Origin: Rhizophagus irregularis
Taxonomy: Eukaryota > Glomeromycota > Glomeromycetes > Glomerales > Glomeraceae
Assembly (NCBI RefSeq): GCF_026210795.1
Contig: NC_089446.1
Coordinates: forward strand, 992,001 to 1,056,000
Direction of reading: 5' to 3'
Length of the DNA: 64,000 nucleotides
Part shown: piece after piece, positions 21,081 through 31,068 of the stretch
How positions within the stretch are numbered: the stretch's first letter is position 1
How the letters are laid out: each line of letters starts with the position of its first letter
Made by a program: the position numbers and the translations under genes
Notes under the pieces: generated by a model
The model's database searches: none
The model's input: the letters and a program-made list of their open reading frames with translations, nothing else
Told to the model about the DNA's origin: nothing

Positions 21081-21464
21081 TGAAAAAAAAATAAAATAAA
21101 ATAAGTGAATAAATGAGTAAATGTTAAATTTATCAGCTGAAAAATTTAATTGTTGATTACCTTATCTAAACAAACTACAAGATTATTGAGCGTTATTCAA
21201 CAAAGACCAAATCCTTTACAACTGTAGTAGTTGATACAATTTTGTTAAATTCATTTTTAGTTCTAGATCGAATTAATTAATCCACCGACATTAAAACTAA
21301 CCTATTTTTTTATTTTTGCGATTGACCTAATTGCTCTTCATAAAATGTAAAATAAATCTTTGGTATCAACATTACAATCTACAATTACGAATTAATCTGT
21401 AATAACAACATATTATTAGAAATATCTTTGACATATTATATTTAAATGACAACATGAATACGAA

Positions 21465-21800
21465 CCTCCGGACTTTAACTTTTCCAAAGGATTCAGAAAA
21501 AGCAGCATCAGCTAATTTGACACGAAAAATTAATAATCATGACAGCCCTTTATCCATTCGAAGAAAACCTTGCTACTTACGTTCTGTTATAAATAATAAA
21601 TTATTTTTTTCCAAAGCACAATCACGCATCATTGCAATTGCATATCATCAAATTTCAAGTTGCCTCCCCCTGTTTGTTCAGCTGTAAGAGCTGCCTTCAG
21701 GGCCCCGGTGATACCTGACAGACCTAGTCCGACGGGCAGGTAAGCCTTGGATATACTTACAGATCATTTAACTTACAGACCATATCATCAAATTTCTGCT
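21465..21800 (-). pseudogene. Fragment of a K/L-type Hsp70-like gene, interrupted by a SINE
   Basis: On the minus strand the exon reads PAE, then FDD, AIAMMRDCALEK and ends in an ITER splice site at about 21577-21583. The next small exon (DAAFSESFGK...) is near 21470-21525. The FDDEAIA-type wording is diagnostic of genes K and L, not of A-J, so this is a separate copy from its left neighbour. The exon is split by a 124-bp insertion listed separately. Confidence 0.65.
21657..21780. mobile_element. tRNA-derived SINE-like insertion with 16-bp target duplication
   Basis: A GC-rich 124-bp segment is flanked by an exact 16-bp direct repeat CATATCATCAAATTTC (21641-21656 and 21781-21796). Removing the insert and one repeat restores a continuous Hsp70-like exon, so the site before insertion is known. 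On the plus strand the insert has TTGTTCAGCTGTAAGAGCT, close to a tRNA A box, and about 40 nt further GACCTAGTCC, close to a B box. The right end is AT-rich with two copies of ACTTACAGA. Long target duplication plus A/B boxes fit a tRNA-derived SINE moved by a LINE. Confidence 0.7.
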
Positions 21801-22569
21801 GGTATCATAAAATAAAATAAACAATAAATCAGACAGGAATCACATTATCAATACCAAATTTTAATAAAATTACAAACATAAATACAATGAACGCGCTATA
21901 AATTTGCGCATATGAAAATTGCCTAATTTTTTTTGTATAATCTTAAATGTAAAACGACAAAATCCTCGGAATAAAAAAATATAGTTTTGTCATCAAAATG
22001 AATCTACTAGGATTCTAATAAACAAAAAACGATATCTTTGATGAATCGTTATAATCGAAAATAAATTAATGAACAAAACAGTTCTATAAACAATACAGGT
22101 TAAAAACAAGATTGACTGTAAAATGTATTAATATATAAATATATTTTGTATTTCAGATGTCAGATCTCTATTTTTCAACACATAACACGTGCGTTCATTT
22201 TTTTTTACATAATAGATTTTCATTACTTTCCAAATATATTATTAAACTTACAAATGTTTTTATTAAATATTTTTTATTAACAATTTTTATTAATCTTCTT
22301 CAAACTTACAGTATTTTCCATTTATTGATTTGGATTAATTAAAATTGTCTCTATTTTAATAGACATAATTATAGTCTAACTACTTTTTTTAATTAAATAT
22401 CTGTATTAACAAAAACAAATGAAAAAGAATAATTCGAAATTTTTTAAATATTGTCAGTTCATATTTGGTGTAATTAAAATTCACAAGAAAAAAAAAATTT
22501 TTTATTAAATAAAAATTATTTTTTTCTTACTTCAATAAGAATTATTATCGGTTGAATTTGATTTGTTAA
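21801..22569. other. Spacer, no gene seen
   Basis: Very AT-rich. The frame at 22157-22342 is low-complexity Phe/Ile/Leu coding and looks like chance. Nothing else is recognisable. Confidence 0.4.
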
Positions 22570-24204
22570 TTATTGAACACTAGAACATTTATTTGACTGA
22601 GCTGACTGAATATCATCTTGCAATGGTGGTTGTTCGGGTTTGGGTTTTTGTAAGATTATAGCTTTTGTATAAATTTGACGTTTTGACTCATTACTGAATT
22701 CTTGTGCTATCAAGGGAAAGTAACAAATATCTACAACTAAGTTATCGATTTCATCATCTTCCCATTTTCCTTCCATATAGCTTGGATCTATTATGTCATC
22801 ACTTTTAGGCCAAATATATTCAACAACTGGTTCTTGAACTTTAAGTCGAAACCAAAATAAAGCAACAGCTCTTTTAATAATGTCACCAGCCATGTCTTCG
22901 ATTTCTTTTTTTTTTTCAGAATCATTTATCCTACGATAGTAACTAATTTCATTGTTTAATATATTTTGATAACGACTAACAAAGTCATGTGTAAATGTTT
23001 TTTTTTTATTATCAATCATATCATTAAATCCCCTATTTCCAAGAGCTGCACAAATTTGTTGTCGTAATTTAATAGGTAACACTTTAGTTGATTCATCAAT
23101 TCCAGCGCGTCTTTTTTCGAAATTTCTTGTTAATTCTACTATTTCTTTAGTTTTATTAAATAGATGAGTTTCCATTCCACACGGATATTTTTGATATTTG
23201 TCTGGGTTATCAAAATATTCCTTCGCATATTCACAAATTTGTTCGATAACATGACGTTGTAGTACGGCTTTAACTAAAAGTTTGTTTTGATCTTTTTCCG
23301 TAATTATTTTATTGCTTTCATATTTTTTCAAGAGATTTTGTATTCTAGGAGTATTAATGTCTATTTTACCTTTAACAATGGTATAATCTTTTAAAGAATC
23401 CTGTAAAGATAAAATATCTTTTTTTAGATTAATTTGATTATTATCATTATTGGAATCAATTGCAGAAGCTTCTTTTTTGAAATTATTAATATCTTGTTCT
23501 AACAATCTTATATCGGTTGCTGTTCCAAGGGCATATTGATATTTAGAAACTTCATTTTCTAATTCAATAGTTTTTTGTTTTAACGTTTCCGTCTCCTCAC
23601 CAATTTTTTGAATTTCGTTATTTTTCGCTTGAATTGTTTTATTCTTCCTTTGAATTGTTTTACTCTTCTCTTGAATTGTTTTATCTTTTTCTTGAATAAT
23701 AATATCATTTTCTTGAATTATTCTATCCTTTTCTTGAATTATTCTACCCTTTTCTTGAATTAAATTTTCTTTTTCTTGAATTATATTATCCTTTTCTTTA
23801 AGTTCTTTATTTTTTTCTTTAATTAAGTTATCCGTTACTTGAATCTTCTTATCTTTCTCCTGAATTGCATTATCCTTTTCTTGAATTATATTATTTTTTT
23901 CTTCTAAAGTTTCTACTAATAGTTTAACTAATTTAGAATTATGATCATCTAAATCAACAATCTTTTTTTTCAGTTCTTGCTTTTCTCTTAGAATATTATT
24001 GACATTATTAAAATTATCTTGTAAGTCTTTACAATATTTTTCCAAATTTTCATATTTATTCTTTAATTGATTACAGAGCGTCTCAGAAAATTTTAATTCC
24101 TCGTTAAGTTTTTTGTTAAGTTTTATTTCTTCATATATAGGATCATTTATGATTTTATCATAATTTGTTTGATAATTTGTAACTTCAGATACACTTTGGT
24201 CCAT
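22570..24204 (-). CDS. Coiled-coil V: IQEKD-type coiled-coil/core-domain protein
   Basis: A single-exon gene of 544 aa with ATG at 24202-24204. An N-terminal segment (YQTNYDKIINDPIYEEIKLN) is shared with coiled-coil IV. The coiled coil covers about residues 30-235. Its seven-residue IQEKDN/IQEKDR repeat is more diverged than in IV, so it is probably older. YQYALG follows, then a short second helix and the core: VLQRHVIEQICEYA, KLRQQICAALGNRGFND, FRLKVQEPVVEYIW, WEDDEIDN, VVDICYFPLIA and YTKAIILQ. The last 25 residues are Pro-Gln-Ser rich and end without a motif. It faces an Hsp70-like pseudogene 2.1 kb to the right, which suggests that it once had a divergent partner. Function unknown. Confidence 0.87.
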   Translation of the reverse strand: MDQSVSEVTNYQTNYDKIINDPIYEEIKLNKKLNEELKFSETLCNQLKNKYENLEKYCKDLQDNFNNVNNILREKQELKKKIVDLDDHNSKLVKLLVETLEEKNNIIQEKDNAIQEKDKKIQVTDNLIKEKNKELKEKDNIIQEKENLIQEKGRIIQEKDRIIQENDIIIQEKDKTIQEKSKTIQRKNKTIQAKNNEIQKIGEETETLKQKTIELENEVSKYQYALGTATDIRLLEQDINNFKKEASAIDSNNDNNQINLKKDILSLQDSLKDYTIVKGKIDINTPRIQNLLKKYESNKIITEKDQNKLLVKAVLQRHVIEQICEYAKEYFDNPDKYQKYPCGMETHLFNKTKEIVELTRNFEKRRAGIDESTKVLPIKLRQQICAALGNRGFNDMIDNKKKTFTHDFVSRYQNILNNEISYYRRINDSEKKKEIEDMAGDIIKRAVALFWFRLKVQEPVVEYIWPKSDDIIDPSYMEGKWEDDEIDNLVVDICYFPLIAQEFSNESKRQIYTKAIILQKPKPEQPPLQDDIQSAQSNKCSSVQ

Positions 24205-25930
24205 AATAATTTTAAAGGAGAAGAAAGACTAAAATATAAAATATATCATATTAAAAGGCTTTAAATAATGATTATCCTTACACAAATTTCATAATTAGAA
24301 GTTTGTGCTCTCGGATCAGTGAAGTAAATTATGTATGATCTAACCATCTTTTACAAAATCGTCAATTAACACTGAACTTATGATATTTATCATAAAAGTC
24401 ACTGAAAAAAATTTATGAAATTTATAATTTAAATAAATTTCAACTGTTCAAATTAATTTATTAAATTGTTATTATTATTGAAATTCTGCCAATAATTTGT
24501 GCTTCGTTTCATAAAATTGGATGAGAAATTTATTTTTAATTCTTCATATAACTTAATTATTCCTTTATTTTAAGATATACAGCGTAAAATTTCTCTAAAT
24601 AAAATTCTTTGAACGATATTTTAAATAAAAAAATATAATTTATTAAATTTGGATCTTTTTTACTCGTTCTGTAAAAAATCGGAAATTATTGATATTAGTG
24701 GAATACTGTACTCTTATCTAGAGCTTGGAAACGGATAATCTTAAGATTAAAATGTTTTGAAAAAAATTGTATCCGAGTATCTTATGTAAGTTTGTAACGA
24801 GTAACTCGAATAGAAATTTAGAGTTACTCGAATTATCTGATTATCTGCGCAGCAATTATCTGTTATGTTTTATTTTAATAATAATCAATTAAAAATGATG
24901 ACATAAATCTTTAAATCAGTTGAAGCCTCCACAGGATAATAATTATTTAACGGAAAGCCGTAGATATCATTGATCATCCCGGCGAAGCCATGAGATTAAG
25001 GCTTGTTCCGTCACTTCCGTGAAATAACTGGTTTATATAATGTTATGTATACAATTTTTAACTTTTTAACTATTGATAGATTTTTAGCTTTTCCTTTTAA
25101 ATAAACATCATTCATAAAAGTATCAATAAGGAAAATTACGGATGACTATGAGGAAACGTACTAGTTATTGGTACTTTTGCCGTAACATTTATTTCTTTAC
25201 ATAATTTGATTTTGATTTTGATACTCTATTTTCTTCCATATTCTTAAATGCAAAAGAGAATACTAGGAAGATGAGAAAATTTTAAAATGATAAATGATCT
25301 ATATAGATAACGAGAGTGTGTGTTTCCTGTTCATCGTTGTGGCTGATTTGGTTAATTTAGAGTTCGTATCCGTTAATCCGTTAAAAAACGGAAATCTACA
25401 AAGGCGCTGCAAAATAGTTAGTTAAATTTCGTGTTTTATAAGTTAAGGAAGTTAAGGAATCACAAATTGCCTTATTGAAAATTATTTTTTTTATCATTTT
25501 TTTTACACGATTTATATCATGTGACTATGAACCTTATACCCAAGTAGTATGTTTGTGCGACAATGTTTTATATATATATGCCACTTCCATCAAAAAATCA
25601 AAAAAAAATTTCTCGCTTATATGTTTCATACAATTTATGCAATAATAAATATCTTAAGAGATGCTAATTTTTTACGAATTAAAACAATTGTTAATATTGT
25701 AAATACTTAGAAAGGGCTAATACACAAGATGAACAATTATTTTTTTAATTGAAAAATTTTATTTGAAACTTTGATTAAATCATCAACAAAGTAATATCTT
25801 TGTAGGTAAAATTTTATTTAAGTTTAAATTTTAGTTGTAAAAGCACCTGATCTGAAATCTCAAAAAAAATTTTTTTTTTTTTCTTAAAAGGTTGGTACAA
25901 TAGACGTCCTATGTTATTACGTTACCGCCC
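24205..25930. other. Spacer, no gene seen
   Basis: AT-rich upstream region of coiled-coil V. A more GC-balanced patch at about 24955-25022 (GCCGTAGATATCATTGATC then CCCGGCGAAGCC) may be a remnant of a mobile element but could not be assigned. No other coding signal or strong repeat was seen. Confidence 0.4.
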
Positions 25931-25934
25931 GATT

Positions 25935-26290
25935 GGGATGGTACCTGATTGGAGTGAATATTTTTAAATTAGTAAAAAAAAAAATATAAAAAAGATGATT
26001 AGAAATATGGCTATACCTGGGAGTTAATTTTGAAGACTTTTTTTAAGCGGATTAAGTTGTTTAAATGAGAATATCTACGGTACAACAACCAAATAGAATT
26101 CAGAGAATAAAAATGGTTCCTGAAATTGGATTAATAATTAGGATCATTATATTGATACGGTACTTGTTTGAAGTGGAATATTTTAAATTATTAAATTAGT
26201 AAAAAATAGAAGATAATTAGAAAATATGACTTCATGGATGTGGTTAATTTGAAGACTTTGAATGGATTAATTTGTTTAATTACATCCATC
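25935..26290. repeat. Imperfect direct duplication, about 130-bp units
   Basis: Segment 25937-26070 (from GGTACCTGATTGGAGTG through GTTTAAATGAGAATATC) is repeated with changes at 26159-26290 (from GGTACTTGTTTGAAGTG through GTTTAATTACATC). Shared blocks include TTTAAATTA...TTAGTAAAAAA, ATGATTAGAAATATG/ATAATTAGAAAATATG and TTTGAAGACTTT. It lies just before the Hsp70-like pseudogene. Confidence 0.6.
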
Positions 26291-26319
26291 TAATTTAAGA
26301 AAAATCAAAAACCTTGGAC

Positions 26320-27800
26320 ACCCCGCAATTACATTATAAGAAAGCAATAGAAGATTATTTAACTCGAATACAAATATTAATTACATTAGAAAGAAGGAGG
26401 ACGACAAATAATATCAATTGAACTCATTCCCATTATACAATAGTCATGCGCGAATGTGTATATAATGCTGGCCTCTTAACTACATTAAACTCTGCCAACC
26501 TCGAGTTTATTACTGAACGTATGTATAATAATCTATTATTTTAACGTCATCGAATTAGCGTTGGAACTAAATTTCACTTTGTTACAGCGGAAACAGTTGT
26601 TTTACGTTGTTGTAATGTTGTTAAGGATCATAATCTTCGTTCTGGAGGTAATAAATTTTTTTTTTTATAAAAAAAAAGGTATTTCCTATAGGTTACTTAT
26701 CGGTATGTACTTTTTTTTTCAAGAAAGTTGCTTTCCTATTTGCAGGCGATGACGCAGTCAATATTATATCGCGATAACTTCTTCAGCACAACAAATTAAG
26801 TGAGATTACTAAACGTATCGGCGATCTATGTGAGTAGCACGTTGATAAGGAACCTTACGTTGGCTTGGACGTAGAGTCGGATTTCAAGTATTAGGAAAAT
26901 TAAAATGATGTAATTATGGACAAATACAGAAATTGATTCAACGAATTTTTTATCTTTGGGTTAAATTTAAATTTAATGGAGATTCGAAAGAATTTAAAGC
27001 AAAAGATGAAAGAAGCTGGATGTATCTTAATCAATTTCTATATCACTTGATAATGATGTTTCAAATGAGCTAAAACAATTAATTTCTTTAAAATAATTTA
27101 AAAGTTTTAGAGATCTATGATAATATTTGGACAAATATTTATACCTGTTTTGACAATACTCCAATATGTTAACAAAATTGCATTTTTGTAATGTAAGTGA
27201 CGAAGACAATGATATACCATTATCATTTATAGGATTATTTAAAAATTTACAAAAAATTATATTTTCATGGAACGATGTTCTGCAATATTTTTAGTAAGCG
27301 AATTTAGTTATCTTTTGAGTAGAGTAAGAGGAGTCTTTATAGATCAAGTTTCGATTACTGTTGTACCAGCTTTGTCAACGGCAGTAGCTGCTAGAGGTGC
27401 TATAACATATGGATCAAACGTTGAGAGAACGTTCTTAAATGGACTTATGGGGAAGTTTTTCAAAGTTTGGTACGTGTAATTTGTTCGGTTTTATTCTTTA
27501 CGCAAAATAGATTTTATTCTATTTCGATTAACATTATGTAACATATATTTTTTTAGGTTGCGTGTAAAGAAAAGAAAAATGGAAAATCGATTACTCTATA
27601 GTTAGATTTTGTTAAAGAATTTTTTCCAGTATTATAAAAAAGATGATTTTGGAAATATTGTGATGAGGAGCTGGCTTTACGTATTAACATGTATCATCTG
27701 GTAGAATTCTCATTGATTTTACTAAAATAGAAATTTAAAGCAAGGAATAAGAAAATGGAAAAAATTTATGATGAAGCAGCTTTCGAATTAGACATTTAAT
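26320..27800 (+). pseudogene. Decayed Hsp70-like gene
   Basis: Collinear remnants of most exons are visible. LHYKKAIEDYLTRIQ is at about 26330-26380, and MRECVYNAGLL...LEFITER with its GTATGT donor at 26445-26525. A small AETVVLRCCNVVKDHNL exon is at 26585-26645, and LSEITKRIGDLCE from the phosphate-2 exon at 26799-26830. GQIQKLIQRIF is at about 26925-26955. The adenosine motif ERCSAIFLVSEFS with AVAARGAITYGS is at 27270-27410. The DCGGGT loop is lost and the frame is broken many times. It sits where a divergent partner of coiled-coil V would be, so it may be the remains of that partner. Confidence 0.85.
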
Positions 27801-28219
27801 TAAATAAAGAGTATATTTATTTATTTAAAACCGAAAATAATTAATATTAAAAACAAAGTGTAAGATTAAGACGGATGCTGTCGCAAGCGAATGAATGAAA
27901 AAAAGACTTTCCGGATGATAAAGTTTAAGATTCATGGGCTGATTGATTCAAAAGTAGAATCGTGTGATCTTTTTGGTTTTCTTTGATCAAATAGAGAAAG
28001 AATAAGATCCTTTGAAGAGGATGAAAATTGGTTTTTAACGAATAATGAAATAAGGCTTTGTAGGACTGATTTTAGATGATATAATTAAAATTTATTCTAA
28101 AACTAGTCTTTATTTTAAAGATATAAGAAGGAATTTAATGGTACAGACTTTTACTTATAGCTTTGAGATACGTTACGTTAGATGTCATTTATTGTGTCAA
28201 TAAAGTAGATTATTTTCAT
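27801..28219. other. Spacer, no gene seen
   Basis: No family similarity recognised. The sequence is less AT-biased than most spacers (27865-28010) and could be an old gene remnant, but no frame supports a call. Confidence 0.35.
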
Positions 28220-28220
28220 A

Positions 28221-28424
28221 TTATCCTTTGACCACGTTAATTTTTATCGTAATTATTGTACTGTAATAATAATTTAAACTTAGCACGTAATGAAAACCGT
28301 CTTGACCGTTAAACATCGTAATACGCTCGTGCTGTTCATCATCTCCTTTATCTACAAGTAAGAATTGAACGCGCAGTTCAATCCGAGTTGTAAACCCTGT
28401 TCCAGATGAACATCGTGATGCCAA
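28221..28424 (-). pseudogene. Possible gene fragment, dynamin-like at best
   Basis: A 67-codon minus frame begins MASRCSSGTGFTTRIELRVQ. The order Gly-Thr-Gly, Thr-Arg, then Glu-Leu-Arg-hydrophobic resembles the switch-I stretch of dynamin-family GTPases (GTG/xCTRCPxELRL). The P-loop that should lie just before it was not found and the rest is not recognisable. It could equally be a chance frame. Confidence 0.2.
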
Positions 28425-28796
28425 CTATAATTTAAGTTATAACATAATGTTGAATGGAATTATCTAAAAAGGAGTGTCTATCTGTACGATTTTATAGTAA
28501 GTCTGAAGAGTCCGGAACGAAAAAAATATTTTAGCAATCATAAGAACCTATGAAACATAAGGATACATAATAAGTCCTGTAAGACAATTAAATAATTTTT
28601 TATGTTCTTTTTAGAAAATTTAGCAAGTGAAAATTTATCTTAAATGTGAAAACTAACGCGAATCGTTATTTTTCACATTAATTTAACATATAATTGGGAA
28701 ATTTACAAGTAGTATAATTAGATTTTAATATTAATTTTCATTATGCTAATAAATGGTAATGTTTTTTTTTAATAATTGCCGTATACAAAATATAAA

Positions 28797-28848
28797 AATA
28801 ATAATAATAATAATAGTAATAGTAATAGTAAAAGTAATAGTAGTAAAT
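28797..28848. repeat. Trinucleotide microsatellite (AAT/AGT)n
   Basis: A run of ATA-ATA units passes into interspersed AGT-AAT units over about 52 bp, just downstream of the coiled-coil VI stop. It is non-coding. Confidence 0.9.
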
Positions 28849-28919
28849 TATTTCATTTAAAAAAAAATCAAAAAATCCCTGCTTACAAAATTTCAAAAGT
28901 ACACTTCGCCCTACTTATT

Positions 28920-30518
28920 CTATTCATAGTCACTATTGCCAGATTCCGGTCCTGAATTAGTAGTGTTTGACAAGTTGCTTATTCTTTTTGCAACTTTACT
29001 GCTCATTGATATAACATAGGATTTGTATGATTTGCTTTTTGTAAATACCTGAGCAGGAGTATATACTTTACGATTCTCCACATCATCCAAATCTTGGCCA
29101 ATCACTGGAAAAGAACAAACTTCCACTACTAAGTTATCAATATCATCTTTATCCCAATTTCCTTCCATAATACTTGAGTCAACATCAGAATTTATCGGAA
29201 TCCATTTTATTTGAGCACTAGGTTCTTGAATCTTTAAACGAAATTGAATTAATCTAACGAATTCCCGAATTATATCAGGCGCCAACTTTTCGACAGATTT
29301 CCGTTTTTTATCATCTTTAATTATACGATATTTATTCATTTCACTATTTAATTTGTTTTTATGAAGATTAATGAAAACATGTTCTTGTGATATATCTTTT
29401 CCATCCGATATGATATCTGAAAAACCTCGATTACTAAGAGCGATATTAACCTTTTGTCGTATTTTTATTGAGGTAGCATGGGTTGTTTGGTCCGATCCAC
29501 ATCGAGTTTTAGAAAATTCAGCTAGTTTATCTTCTAAATCTTTTGATTTGGAAATAATTTCCGCTTCCAAGTGCAATGCTGATTCTGTCTCTGAATTTTG
29601 ATTGAAATACTTATTCATATCCTTTATTATCTTTTTTAAAATGTGGTGTTGTAAAACTGCTCTAATTAATGATTTTTTAGGATTTTCAGGAGTAACAGAG
29701 GTTTTAATATCATACTTTTTTATAAGATTATTAATCGCATCGAACTTGATCTCAAAATCTCCTTTTAATGTTGTAACATAATTTCTTAATTTATTTTGTA
29801 ATTCTGAAATATCATTTTTAAGTTGAACATGATGATTCCTATCATCGTCATTTATTCGAAAATTTGTTGCACTACCAAGTGCGGATTGATATTGAGATGC
29901 TTCCTTTTTAAGTTCTATATTTTTTTCTATGAGACGATATTTTTCTTTTTCCATTTTTTGTAATAAATTATTAAGATCACTTATCTCTCTGGAATATTCT
30001 TCATTCTTTATCTGAAGATGCCGAAGTTCAGAATCCTTAGAATCCTTCATCTCATTATTTGTACTACTTTGAGCTAAATTTTGTTCTAATTCGTCATACT
30101 TAATTCTAGAAGATAGTTGATCATATTTTTGGCTAAGTGTTTCCAAACTTTTTTTGAGCTCATTGTTTTCATCACGTATTGTTTCATAATCATCTGAATT
30201 CTTGGAAGATTTGGACACCTCATCTTTAAGTGTTTCGTTTTCAGCAAGAATTTTATCTAGATTGTCTTTAAATTCTTTGAGCGGATTATTTCCATAATCT
30301 TTTTCAGCACGAAGTGTTAACAAACTTTCTTCGGATTGTTTATATTTTTCAGAAATTTCTTCGAGCTGAGTTTTGAGTTTATCTATCTCTAAACTGGAAT
30401 TTTTCAGTTCATCTTTAAGTTGTTTATTTTCTTCACGGCCATCAATTTCCCAATTTTTATATTCAACACTCCAATTATTGTCATTATTATTTAATGTAGT
30501 ATTTTTTGATTCATCCAT
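28920..30518 (-). CDS. Coiled-coil VI: coiled-coil/core-domain protein
   Basis: A single-exon gene of 532 aa with ATG at 30516-30518. The coiled coil spans residues about 30-215 (KLKTQLEEISEKYKQSEESL and similar), without the IQEKD repeat of IV and V. YQSALG and HHVQL follow, then the core: VLQHHILKKIIKDM, KIRQKVNIALSNRGFSD, FRLKIQEPSAQIKW, WDKDDIDN, VVEVCSFPVIG and VYTPAQVFTK. The tail of about 50 residues is Ser-rich and basic and ends acidic. Hsp70 D lies divergently 550 bp away. The remnants between genes D and J resemble this copy most, so VI is the surviving representative of the subtype that accompanied the right-hand array. Function unknown. Confidence 0.87.
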   Translation of the reverse strand: MDESKNTTLNNNDNNWSVEYKNWEIDGREENKQLKDELKNSSLEIDKLKTQLEEISEKYKQSEESLLTLRAEKDYGNNPLKEFKDNLDKILAENETLKDEVSKSSKNSDDYETIRDENNELKKSLETLSQKYDQLSSRIKYDELEQNLAQSSTNNEMKDSKDSELRHLQIKNEEYSREISDLNNLLQKMEKEKYRLIEKNIELKKEASQYQSALGSATNFRINDDDRNHHVQLKNDISELQNKLRNYVTTLKGDFEIKFDAINNLIKKYDIKTSVTPENPKKSLIRAVLQHHILKKIIKDMNKYFNQNSETESALHLEAEIISKSKDLEDKLAEFSKTRCGSDQTTHATSIKIRQKVNIALSNRGFSDIISDGKDISQEHVFINLHKNKLNSEMNKYRIIKDDKKRKSVEKLAPDIIREFVRLIQFRLKIQEPSAQIKWIPINSDVDSSIMEGNWDKDDIDNLVVEVCSFPVIGQDLDDVENRKVYTPAQVFTKSKSYKSYVISMSSKVAKRISNLSNTTNSGPESGNSDYE

Positions 30519-31068
30519 ATACTGTATTTAGTACAATTTTCAATATTTGTTAGATTGATTTTTATTTTAATTTTGTTTATCTTTTTTTTGGCAATAAAGC
30601 AAAAAAAAAAGAAAAATATATTACAGATTAGTTATCACAACCCTTATCTGCATTATTGTGAAACAAATTATGTATGCGTTATGTATGATTAAGGACCATT
30701 GTTTCCATTTTGGATATGATATTCCATATAAGAATCATGAGAAAAAACTTAATTTTATTGATGAGAACAATAAAATATTCATTCATTTGGCGCAAAAAAA
30801 GTAACCAAAAAAGTAACATAAAAAGAAAATTGTGATTAAATCGAAAACAAAGTTCATTTAACTCTTTTAACCATAATTATTCGATACCGAGATAAAAAAA
30901 ACTTTTGTTTTTTTTTCATTATAATAATAAATAGAAAGATTATCGGATTATATCACCAATGAATTTCATATAAAAATTAATGAGTAAATGAGTTTATTAT
31001 TTTTTTTTTTACTTTGATTTTAAATATTTTTTTTTTTTTTTTTTCGTTCCGATTGAACATCAATAATA
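30519..31068. promoter_or_regulatory. Divergent promoter between coiled-coil VI and Hsp70 D
   Basis: The spacer carries, left to right, TTATCTGCA, TTGTGAAAC, a TATGCGTTATGT block, GACCATTGTTTCCATTTT (about 30690-30710) and GTGATTAAATCGAAAA (30833-30846). It then has a TTATCGG...GAATTTCATATAAA stretch (30938-30975) about 95 bp before the Hsp70 D start. The same series recurs upstream of K, and parts of it upstream of G, H, I, J and L. It is therefore the family-wide promoter of the right block, with the TATA-like box on the Hsp70 side. Confidence 0.6.

Noticed and set aside
26561-26752. 63-aa plus frame near the Hsp70-like pseudogene
   Set aside because: It overlaps the remnant small exon in a different frame and is low-complexity Phe/Leu/Lys.
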